Below are positions 1 to 6,077 of a stretch of DNA of 23,485 nucleotides, piece by piece; the first letter of the stretch is position 1, and each line of letters opens with the position of its first letter. Source of the DNA: Clostridia bacterium (lineage in GTDB: Bacteria; Bacillota; Clostridia; Christensenellales; Aristaeellaceae); NCBI GenBank assembly GCA_900769075.1, contig CAAGFE010000062.1:1-23485 (forward strand). The letters run 5' to 3'. The translations under genes were made by a program, and so were the position numbers. A model generated the notes under the pieces. That model was not told where the DNA came from. It saw nothing but the letters and a program-made list of their open reading frames with translations, and made no database searches.

Positions 1-11
1 TTCATTCGTAT

Positions 12-60
12 CGCGGGGCTTTGCCGCGCGGGCGGGGCGGTTTCGGCCTTTGCCGAAACC
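12..60. repeat. Two further hairpins flanking the left repeat
   Basis: A short hairpin at 12-28 (5-bp stem) and a 9-bp perfect stem at 39-47/52-60 with a CTTT loop lie immediately left of the duplicated segment. The matching sequence on the right side would lie beyond the end of the window, so these may belong to the same repeat element. Confidence 0.6.
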
Positions 61-61
61 T

Positions 62-180
62 TTCCTTACATTTTTCACGGCCGTCAGCTTTAGCTGACAG
101 TGAAAAATGCCCGCTTCCACAGAAGCGGAGGCCCCCTCCCTTATCGAAAAAGTGGCCGCAGCCACTTTTTCGACGCTCTG
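62..180 (+). repeat. Hairpin-mosaic intergenic repeat, left copy
   Basis: This 119-bp segment recurs in inverted orientation at 23367-23485 with one mismatch (position 119, A versus the equivalent G). It contains three strong hairpins in a row: a nested one at 69-109 (10-bp outer stem 69-78/100-109 and 7-bp inner stem 83-89/92-98), one at 111-128 (7 bp) and one at 145-172 (12 bp, CGCA loop). The last has T5 on both strands and so looks like a bidirectional terminator. The copy lies about 70 bp past the stop of cotJC. There is no coding capacity worth calling. It resembles a REP- or MITE-like non-coding repeat, but I do not recognise a named family. Confidence 0.9.
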
Positions 181-181
181 A

Positions 182-203
182 GCGCTCCGCTTTTGCGGAG
201 CGC
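182..203. repeat. 9-bp-stem hairpin next to the left repeat
   Basis: Positions 182-190 pair perfectly with 195-203 around a TTTT loop. The hairpin adjoins the shared repeat, but at the right copy a different hairpin (23341-23367) occupies this place. The hairpins therefore look like exchangeable modules. It lies downstream of cotJC and may help protect or end its transcript. Confidence 0.6.
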
Positions 204-251
204 CAGCCCGTCGCCTAAGTGCAGAAAGCACCCTGTCAGGGTTTTTCCTCG

Positions 252-905
252 TCAGGCGTCGCAGCCGCAGTGCTTCCCGCAGCCACAGCTGTCCTCGGTA
301 CAGTTGTCCTCAAAGGGCAGGATCATGTTGAAGGCATAGAAATTCTTCTTGTCCAGCTGATCCTTCACCATTTCCAAGCCCTCGGCAAAGCGCTGATAAT
401 GGACGATCTCCCGCTGGCGCAGGTAGCGCAGCACGTCGATCACATCCGGGTCATCCGCCTGAAGCAGCAGGTTCTCATAGGTGGTGCGGGCCTTCTGCTC
501 GGCGGCGAGATTCTCGTGCAGGTCGGTGATCGCATCGCCCTTGGCCTGGATGCCGCCGGCGCTGAAGGGCGTGCCGGCCGCGGCAGTGGGATACACGCCG
601 ATGCCATGGTCGGTGAAATAAGCGTCAAAGCCGCACTTGGTGATATCGTCGCAGCTCAGATCGCGGGTGAGCTGCTGCACCATCGCGCCCACGATCTCCA
701 AATGGCCGAGTTCTTCCGTGCCGATGTCCGTCAGCAGCGCCTTGAGCTCGCCGCAGGGCATGGTGTAGCGCTGGCTCAGGTAGCGCAATGACGCGCCCAG
801 CTCGCCATCCGGGCCGCCGTACTGGCTGATGATGCGGGCCGCCATCTGCGGGTCGGGCCGGGCAATGCGGACGGGGTATTGCAGCTTCTTTTCATATACA
901 AACAT
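252..905 (-). CDS. cotJC: Spore coat protein CotJC, manganese catalase family
   Basis: This 217-residue ferritin-like four-helix protein matches the manganese catalase/CotJC family. Expected dimetal ligands are visible: Glu35, Glu65 and His68 (in EELGHLE), Glu136 and His169 (in REIVHY). In this family the di-manganese centre breaks down hydrogen peroxide; in spore formers CotJC is a coat protein. Length is normal for the family (about 190-220). The start at 905 has a strong AAGGAGG site 8 bases upstream and overlaps the end of the CotJA-CotJB gene by 14 bp, so the two are translationally linked. The last 16 residues hold five cysteines (pattern C-x5-C-x-C-x3-C-x-C), an unusual tail that may bind metal or form disulfides. 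Catalase activity is inferred, not shown. Confidence 0.93.
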   Translation of the reverse strand: MFVYEKKLQYPVRIARPDPQMAARIISQYGGPDGELGASLRYLSQRYTMPCGELKALLTDIGTEELGHLEIVGAMVQQLTRDLSCDDITKCGFDAYFTDHGIGVYPTAAAGTPFSAGGIQAKGDAITDLHENLAAEQKARTTYENLLLQADDPDVIDVLRYLRQREIVHYQRFAEGLEMVKDQLDKKNFYAFNMILPFEDNCTEDSCGCGKHCGCDA

Positions 906-1782
906 GTCGCAGATCCTCCTTCATTCCCGATCCGTTGCGCCCGTTCCGGCAGGAGCATTCCTGCTCCGTGTCGCCGCACTGGCAGCTGTATTCCCACGGC
1001 CAGGGGTTCTTGACCCAGTTCCAGGCGGTGGTGCAGCATTCATCGGTCAGGAAGGTGGTGGCGTAGTTCTCCTCCCCCGCCTCCTTGCAGAGCTTGCGGA
1101 AGAGGGCAAGGGCTTCCCTGTCACGGGGATGGGTGTTCAGATACAGGCGCATTTCCCAGGCGGCGAAGGCCGCGGCCTGCCTGTAGGTGCCGCAGTTGCT
1201 GCCACAGGGGCAATAGCCGTTCAGGGGCATGTGCAGCTCCGGGAAGAGCGTGCCCGCCAGCAGGGCGCTTTCCGACTGGAAAATTTCGTCGATTTCCTGC
1301 ATCTCCACGCTGACCATGCCCACATCGCTGTTCCTGCGATCGCAGCTATGACGGCGCTCACGGCACTCGCTGCACGCACGGTTCTCGCGGCACTCGCTGC
1401 ACTCACGGCCCTCGCGGTTCTCGCGGTTCTCACGGCACTCGCTGCACGCACGGTTCTCGCGGCGCTCATCGCATTCCACGCAGCGGCGGGTGCGGCTGCG
1501 GGACTGGCAGGGGCAATCCGTCCAGGGCCGGTCGTCCTCCAGGTCGCGAAGATAGGTGTTGCGCTCGCTGCATTCCGCCTCGCGGTCTTCCTCGCAGCGT
1601 TCGCACTGGCAGTCGTTTTCCTCGCGCTCCCGGGCATATTCCCACTCCGCCTGGCCGGCGCTGCGCCGGTTCCGGCGGGCGTTTTCCTGCTGGCAGCCGC
1701 AGCTGCGGTCCATATTGAAATCCCAGTTGCCGATCACGGGAACAAAGCCCTGCTCACAGCCGCATTTTCCTTTATTCTGCAT
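892..1782 (-). CDS. CotJA-CotJB fusion coat protein with Cys/Arg-rich N-terminal region
   Basis: I place the start at 1782 (MQNKGK..., 296 residues), because it has an AAGGAAG site about 10 bases upstream; an in-frame ATG at 1803 has none. Residues 1-150 are low-complexity, rich in Arg, Glu and Cys, with five CxxC pairs and repeated SECREN-type units. Residues about 168-190 match CotJA (AGTLFPELHMP core). Residues about 200-264 match CotJB (LYLNTHPRDREAL and WNWVKNPWPWE). The two coat proteins are normally separate genes in a cotJABC operon, so this is a fusion. A further Cys-rich tail follows. Thirty cysteines in 296 residues suggest disulfide cross-linking or metal binding within the spore coat; that role is inference. 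The last codons overlap the start of cotJC. Confidence 0.85.
   Translation of the reverse strand: MQNKGKCGCEQGFVPVIGNWDFNMDRSCGCQQENARRNRRSAGQAEWEYAREREENDCQCERCEEDREAECSERNTYLRDLEDDRPWTDCPCQSRSRTRRCVECDERRENRACSECRENRENREGRECSECRENRACSECRERRHSCDRRNSDVGMVSVEMQEIDEIFQSESALLAGTLFPELHMPLNGYCPCGSNCGTYRQAAAFAAWEMRLYLNTHPRDREALALFRKLCKEAGEENYATTFLTDECCTTAWNWVKNPWPWEYSCQCGDTEQECSCRNGRNGSGMKEDLRHVCI
1357..1391. repeat. 35-bp direct repeat, copy 1
   Basis: This is a perfect 35-bp match to 1429-1463, 72 bp away, inside the CotJA-CotJB gene. It encodes part of the Arg/Glu/Cys-rich region and suggests growth of that region by slipped replication or unequal crossover. Confidence 0.9.
1429..1463. repeat. 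35-bp direct repeat, copy 2
   Basis: This is the second perfect copy of the 35-bp unit at 1357-1391. Both are in the same reading frame (72 bp is a multiple of three), so gain or loss of the unit keeps the protein intact. Confidence 0.9.
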
Positions 1783-1788
1783 GCAAAA

Positions 1789-1888
1789 AGCACTTCCTTG
1801 CATTCAAGATCGCGGGAGGTTCCGCCCCATTCTGCTCGACCCGGAGGGGCGATTTTCCCGCTGCTTCACAGTATGCGCCGGAAGTGCT
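1789..1888 (-). ncRNA. Nested hairpin leader/terminator before cotJ
   Basis: On the minus strand three stems are nested: 1888-1880 with 1797-1789 (9 bp), 1861-1856 with 1817-1812 (6 bp) and 1851-1846 with 1828-1823 (6 bp), around a 17-nt loop. A U5 run (1789-1785) follows at once. It can act as a terminator for the upstream kinase operon. Its 3' arm also contains the GGAAG ribosome binding site of the CotJA-CotJB gene, so folding would hide that site. I do not recognise a known riboswitch class; the fold was found by eye. Confidence 0.55.
1868..1875 (-). promoter_or_regulatory. Possible sigma-E-like -10 box for cotJ
   Basis: On the minus strand this reads CATACTGT, close to the sigma-E -10 consensus CATACANT, and cotJ of Bacillus subtilis is known to be sigma-E dependent. 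No convincing -35 box is present 13-15 bp upstream, so this is tentative. A start site near 1861 would remove the 5' arm of the outer leader stem and free the ribosome binding site. Confidence 0.25.
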
Positions 1889-1897
1889 CATGTGTGT

Positions 1898-2464
1898 TTA
1901 TGCCTTGTTTCGTTCATACCCGAAGTGGCGGACGATGATTTCCGCCGCTTCCTCGGGGGACAGGGCTGAATTGTCCAGCCGCAGGTACCGCTCATAGGGA
2001 ATCTCCCCCGGCTCGGACACGCAGCGGTAACGGCTCTCCAGCGACAGGATGCGCTGCTCGGACGCTGCCACGTCCCGCTTGGAGGCCTTCTCCCGCAGCC
2101 GGTTCTCGGTGCGGTTGCGCGCCAGGCGCACCTCCTGCGGGCAGATCAGCTCCACATAGTCCACCTGCGCGCCCGCATCGCGGTACATTTTCGACAGCCA
2201 TTCCACGTATTCCCAATCCTTGGGTGAATCAAAAGCCCAGAGGAAGGTGAAGATCATCCCATAGTTGTCCGTCTTGAGGAACTCCTCGAACACCACCTGG
2301 CGCAGGCGCTCGGTTGCCGCGCCGTTATAGGCGCCAAACAGCCTGAGCACCGGCTCGATGGTCATGTGGTTGTGGAAGAGCTTCATCGGCGTGATGCGGC
2401 TGACCGCCTGTCCGACGGTCATTTTGCCCACGGCCTGGGCGCCAAAGAGAATCAGCAGCTTCAT
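1898..2464 (-). CDS. Small P-loop kinase-like ATPase
   Basis: This 188-residue protein begins with a beta strand and a Walker A loop at residues 8-16 (GAQAVGKMT). Methionine sits where Ser/Thr normally follows the lysine, with Thr next to it. The overall layout (an Arg-rich lid region at about 113-130 and a C-terminal acidic helix) resembles small AAA_33/shikimate-kinase-like nucleotide-dependent kinases. The substrate is unknown. The start at 2464 overlaps the preceding gene's stop by 4 bp (ATGA), with AGGAGGTG upstream inside that gene, so it is the last gene of the AI-2E/rarA operon. The Walker A variant appears to be a feature of this subfamily rather than damage, but I could not check that. 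Confidence 0.75.
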   Translation of the reverse strand: MKLLILFGAQAVGKMTVGQAVSRITPMKLFHNHMTIEPVLRLFGAYNGAATERLRQVVFEEFLKTDNYGMIFTFLWAFDSPKDWEYVEWLSKMYRDAGAQVDYVELICPQEVRLARNRTENRLREKASKRDVAASEQRILSLESRYRCVSEPGEIPYERYLRLDNSALSPEEAAEIIVRHFGYERNKA

Positions 2465-3270
2465 CGCTGCACCTCCTGTCTGATCCGCCCCAGGCTGGCG
2501 TTCAGGTCGGCATCATTGACCGAGCCGTCCTCCCGCAGCGCCGTTGCTTCATAGGTGAAATCGCCCCGGTAGCCCATCCCCCGGACAAAGGCGAAGAACC
2601 GCGCAAAATCCACATGCCCCTGACCCAGCGGCAGCGGCGACAGATTCGCCCAGTCCATGTGCCCGCCGCCGTAATCATTGACGTGGAAATGGGCGATGCG
2701 GGGCACCAGCCAGGCGTTTTCCGGGGCATAGAGCGCGTCCAGCTGGCTGTGGAAGGCCGCCATCTTCGTGTCGAAGGTGAAGGCGATCTCAGGGTAAGCG
2801 TCCGCCAATTCCGCCAGACGGGTCATGGGATCGCGGGTGTTGCAGACCACGTTCTCCACCGTCAGCAGCAGGCCATGTCCGGCGGCGATATCCCGCAGCC
2901 CCGGATAGGCGGTGATGTTCCGCCCGAAATGCCGGTCGGAGGCAATGCCCGACCACAGATGCAGCACCAGCAGCTTTGCGCCGATGGCCCGGGCCAACTC
3001 GCAGTCCGCGCGGAACATGGCTTCCGCATCCGCCGGATTGCCCTGGCTGATCCACTCGCCGATCTGCTTGGTCATGTGGAACACCGGCACCGGAAAATCG
3101 CACAGCACCCGCTTCAGCGCGTCCGTGCGGTCATGCCAGCTCTGGTACATCATGAATTCCAGGCCGTCGCACGCGGTCTGGGGGACGATCGTCCGCAGCA
3201 ATTCATAGTCGCGGCCGTTCCGCTTGGTGATGAGCGCTCCCGTGGAGCAGAGCACGCGGTGCATCGTCAT
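2461..3270 (-). CDS. Sugar phosphate isomerase/epimerase-like TIM barrel protein
   Basis: This 269-residue protein matches the xylose isomerase-like TIM barrel (AP endonuclease 2/IolE-type) superfamily. Conserved strand-end residues visible are His104, Glu139 (TVENV), Asp167 (FTFDTKMA), His194/His196 (HFHVND) and Glu241 (TYEAT), the usual divalent metal site of such enzymes. The barrel is complete and of normal length. Members isomerise or epimerise sugars or inositols, or act on abasic DNA; the neighbours do not decide which. The start at 3270 overlaps the rarA stop by 4 bp and has AAGGGGG 4 bases upstream. A second ATG at 3264 is 10 bases from the same site and is equally possible. It is cotranscribed with rarA and the downstream kinase-like gene. 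Confidence 0.85.
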   Translation of the reverse strand: MTMHRVLCSTGALITKRNGRDYELLRTIVPQTACDGLEFMMYQSWHDRTDALKRVLCDFPVPVFHMTKQIGEWISQGNPADAEAMFRADCELARAIGAKLLVLHLWSGIASDRHFGRNITAYPGLRDIAAGHGLLLTVENVVCNTRDPMTRLAELADAYPEIAFTFDTKMAAFHSQLDALYAPENAWLVPRIAHFHVNDYGGGHMDWANLSPLPLGQGHVDFARFFAFVRGMGYRGDFTYEATALREDGSVNDADLNASLGRIRQEVQR

Positions 3271-4613
3271 TTGTCCCCCTTCCCTGTCTCGCGGCGGGCG
3301 TGGGCCTTCCAGGCCTTGATATCCTCCAGGCGCTGCCTGAAACGGGCTTCCAGGCCCTCTTCAGTGGGCCGGTAGTATTCCCTGCCCCGCAGGCTGTCCG
3401 GCAGGCATTCCATGGCGGTCAGCTTTTCCTTCGTGTCGTGGGCGTACTGGTAGCCCTTGCCGTAGTCCAGCTGCTTCATCAGGGTGGTCGGGGCGTTGCG
3501 GATCTGGAGCGGCACCGGCTCGGCCAGCTGGCTGACCGCATCCCGTTTGGCGGATTCATACGCGGCATACAGCGCGTTGGACTTGGGCGCCAGGGACATG
3601 TACACCACCGCCTGGGTCAGGTGGACGGTGCATTCCGGCATACCGATGAAGTGGCACGCCTGGTACGCCGCCACGGCGATCTCCAGCGCCCGGGGATCCG
3701 CCAGGCCGATGTCCTCGGAGGCAAAGCGCGTCACCCGGCGGGCGATATACAGGGGATCCTCGCCGCCCTCCAGCATGCGGGCCAGCCAATAGACCGCCGC
3801 GTCCGGATCGGAGTTGCGCATGGACTTGTGCAGCGCGCTGATGAGGTCATAATGTCCGTCGCCCTTTTTGTCGTAGAGTAGGGAGCGCCTGGAGGTGCAC
3901 TGCATCACCGTTTCCTCGGTGACGGTCACGGAGCCGTCCGCCTGGACGTCGCCGTTGAGCACGACCATTTCCAGCGTGGACAGGGCCGTGCGGGCGTCGC
4001 CGTTGGCAAAGACCGCGATGGCGGTCAGCAGTTCCTCCGCCACGCTGATCCTCTGCCCGCCAAAGCCCCGTTCGTCCGTCAGCGCCCGGTGGAGCAGCCC
4101 CACCAGCTCCTCGGTTTTGAGCGCCTGGAGCACGAACACCTTGCAGCGGGACAGAAGCGCGCTGTTCACCTCGAAGGAGGGGTTCTCCGTCGTGGCGCCG
4201 ATGAGGATGATGCTCCCCTTTTCCACAAAGGGCAGAAAGGCGTCCTGCTGGGCCTTGTTGAAGCGGTGAATCTCGTCCACAAAGACGATGGTCCGCTCCC
4301 CGAAGCGTCGGTTCTCCTCCGCCTGCTCCATGACCGTGCGGATCTCCCTGATGCCGCTGGTCACGGCGGAAAAGTCGATGAACGCGGATCTGGTGCGGTT
4401 GGCGATGATCCGCGCCAGGGTGGTTTTGCCCACGCCCGGCGGCCCCCAGAAAATCATGGAGGACACCGCGTCCCCCTCGATCAGCCGCCTAAGCACCTTG
4501 CCCGGGCCGAGCAGGTGGGCTTGCCCGGCGAATTCCTCCAGGTTTTGGGGCCGCAGACGGGCCGCGAGGGGCTGGGGCGCCCCGTCCTGGGTGAAGAATG
4601 TGGTTTGCTCCAT
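3267..4613 (-). CDS. rarA: Replication-associated recombination protein RarA (MgsA family)
   Basis: This AAA+ ATPase of 448 residues belongs to the RarA/MgsA/WRNIP1 family, which acts at stalled replication forks and binds single-stranded DNA-binding protein. Visible motifs: Walker A GPPGVGKT (residues 57-64), Walker B IVFVDEIHRF (109-118), sensor 1 GATTENPSF (139-147) and the arginine finger after LLSR (about 156). The C-terminal helical tetramerisation region is complete. I chose the ATG at 4613 (MEQTTFF) because GGGAGG lies 5 bases upstream and the length then fits the family. An ATG at 4688 overlaps the exporter stop by 4 bp but would add 25 non-conserved residues. It lies in an operon behind the AI-2E exporter gene. 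Confidence 0.95.
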   Translation of the reverse strand: MEQTTFFTQDGAPQPLAARLRPQNLEEFAGQAHLLGPGKVLRRLIEGDAVSSMIFWGPPGVGKTTLARIIANRTRSAFIDFSAVTSGIREIRTVMEQAEENRRFGERTIVFVDEIHRFNKAQQDAFLPFVEKGSIILIGATTENPSFEVNSALLSRCKVFVLQALKTEELVGLLHRALTDERGFGGQRISVAEELLTAIAVFANGDARTALSTLEMVVLNGDVQADGSVTVTEETVMQCTSRRSLLYDKKGDGHYDLISALHKSMRNSDPDAAVYWLARMLEGGEDPLYIARRVTRFASEDIGLADPRALEIAVAAYQACHFIGMPECTVHLTQAVVYMSLAPKSNALYAAYESAKRDAVSQLAEPVPLQIRNAPTTLMKQLDYGKGYQYAHDTKEKLTAMECLPDSLRGREYYRPTEEGLEARFRQRLEDIKAWKAHARRETGKGDK

Positions 4614-4684
4614 GCTGCCCTCCCATTCACAAGGCCCGGAGGAGCCGCTGCCGGTCTGGCGCTGATCCCTCCGGGCCATCCTTG

Positions 4685-5974
4685 TCATTTTCCGGCTCTG
4701 CGGTTCTGCTTCTGCCTCATCCGCCGCTGGGTGATGGTTTCCTTCACCTTCTGCACCATCGGGTTGGGCTGCGCCTCAGGCTCTGCGGGCGGTTCCGGGG
4801 CTTGGGGCGTCCCGTCGGGGTTCAGCGGACGGCCCTCCTTGTCAATCCCGCGATACCGCAGGCACCATTCGGCAAATTCCTTCACCAGGCTGAGGATGGT
4901 GGCGAACAGCGGCACGCCGATCACCATGCCCACCAGGCCGAACAGATCGCCGCAGACCACGATGGAGAACAGTACCCACAGGGCGCTGATGCCAATGGAA
5001 TCGCCCAGAATTTTCGGGCCGATGACATTGCCGTCCAGCTGCTGGATGACAAGGATCAGCACCGCGAAGCCCAGAGCCTGCATCGGCTCCAGGAACAGCA
5101 GGATGATGATGCCGGGCACCGCGCCGATGAACGGGCCGAACACCGGGATGATGTTGGTGATGCCCACGATGATGGAAATCAGCGGCGCATAGGACATCTT
5201 GAAGATCGTCATGCCCAGGAAGGTCAGCACGCCGACGATCAGCGAGTCGATGATCTTTCCTGTGAAGAAGCGGGACAGGTTGCGGTTGGCGGTCTTGCAG
5301 ATGCGCAGCGTGGTTTCCGCAACGCTGCGGGGCAGGAAGGCCCGGGTCAGAATCCGCACATGGCGCAGGAGCTTATCCTTCTGCGTCAGCAGGTAGATGG
5401 AGGAGGCCAGGGCCGTGAACACCGCCACGAAGGTGCTCGTCACATCGGAGAAATAGGACATGATCTGGGGCACGGAGTTGAGGGTCATCTTGAGCAGATC
5501 GCCCACGATGATGGACAGATCCTGCACATAGTCGATGGCGGTGGACAGATAGGGCTGCAGCTCCGGCCAGCGGTCCGTCATGGCCAGCAGGGCTGCCTCC
5601 AGGTTCTTCGTGTAGCCGCCCAGGTTGCTGGCAAAGGTCATGATGGAGGTGAGCACCTGCGTCACGATCAGGTAAATCAGCCAGCCCACCAGCACAAAGG
5701 CCGCCGCATAGCCGATGAGCATTGCCAGCCAGCGCAGGCGCTGATTGCCGCGGAAGACCTTCTTCATCATCCACGTCACCAGGGGATTGATGGCATAGGC
5801 AATCACAATGCCGCCGGCGAAGGGGGCAAGGATATGGATGGTCCCATTGACCAGGCCCAGGACATATCCGCCCTTGTTCAGCATCATGTAAAACCCAATG
5901 CCGGAGAAAATGATGATCATCCAATCCAGCATGGTTTCCGGCCTGCGGCGGATCCACTTTTTCTCTTGGCTCAT
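4685..5974 (-). CDS. AI-2E family transporter
   Basis: This 429-residue membrane protein matches the AI-2E exporter family (PF01594; YtvI/YdbI-like). About eight hydrophobic segments are visible. Two lie near the N-terminus (about residues 17-60) and one at about 90-115. A long amphipathic soluble stretch follows, then a conserved C-terminal membrane block with the IIPVFGPFIGAVPG motif and a GLVGMVIGVP segment. The C-terminus is a Pro/Glu-rich, basic cytoplasmic tail of about 60 residues. Despite the name, many members export other small molecules or ions; the substrate is unknown. The start at 5974 has AAGGGGC 7 bases upstream; the more distal ATG at 6031 gives an extra 19 residues without a good site. 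It is the first gene of the operon and is driven by the promoter at 6049-6077. Confidence 0.93.
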   Translation of the reverse strand: MSQEKKWIRRRPETMLDWMIIIFSGIGFYMMLNKGGYVLGLVNGTIHILAPFAGGIVIAYAINPLVTWMMKKVFRGNQRLRWLAMLIGYAAAFVLVGWLIYLIVTQVLTSIMTFASNLGGYTKNLEAALLAMTDRWPELQPYLSTAIDYVQDLSIIVGDLLKMTLNSVPQIMSYFSDVTSTFVAVFTALASSIYLLTQKDKLLRHVRILTRAFLPRSVAETTLRICKTANRNLSRFFTGKIIDSLIVGVLTFLGMTIFKMSYAPLISIIVGITNIIPVFGPFIGAVPGIIILLFLEPMQALGFAVLILVIQQLDGNVIGPKILGDSIGISALWVLFSIVVCGDLFGLVGMVIGVPLFATILSLVKEFAEWCLRYRGIDKEGRPLNPDGTPQAPEPPAEPEAQPNPMVQKVKETITQRRMRQKQNRRAGK

Positions 5975-6048
5975 CTGGCGCCCCTTTTCTGCATGCGCAT
6001 TGAACCGATTTGCCGCCGCCTCAACGCACAAGCCCGGTATTTGCTTCG

Positions 6049-6077
6049 ATTATAGCGCTTTTTTCATCATTGGTCAA
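6049..6077 (-). promoter_or_regulatory. Strong sigma-A promoter of the AI-2E/rarA operon
   Basis: On the minus strand TTGACC (6077-6072) and a perfect TATAAT (6054-6049) are separated by exactly 17 bp. The predicted start site near 6042 gives a leader of about 70 nt. The -35 box overlaps the last codons and stop of the WG-repeat gene, so any readthrough from that gene would pass straight into this operon. Confidence 0.85.

Noticed and set aside
230..247. Short inverted repeat followed by TTTT near the cotJC stop
   Set aside because: The arms leave almost no loop, so the real stem would be only 4-5 bp, and the T-run is on the wrong strand for cotJC.
829..1938. Plus-strand frame of 369 residues with Ala/Leu repeats opposite the coat genes
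   Set aside because: The Ala-Leu repetition is the mirror of the Arg/Glu/Cys repeats on the other strand, which carry the CotJ signatures, ribosome binding site and overlap with cotJC.
4598..6055. Plus-strand open frame of 485 residues opposite the AI-2E transporter
   Set aside because: It is rich in His, Gln and Asp, as expected for the complement of a membrane protein gene; the minus strand encodes a clear family member.
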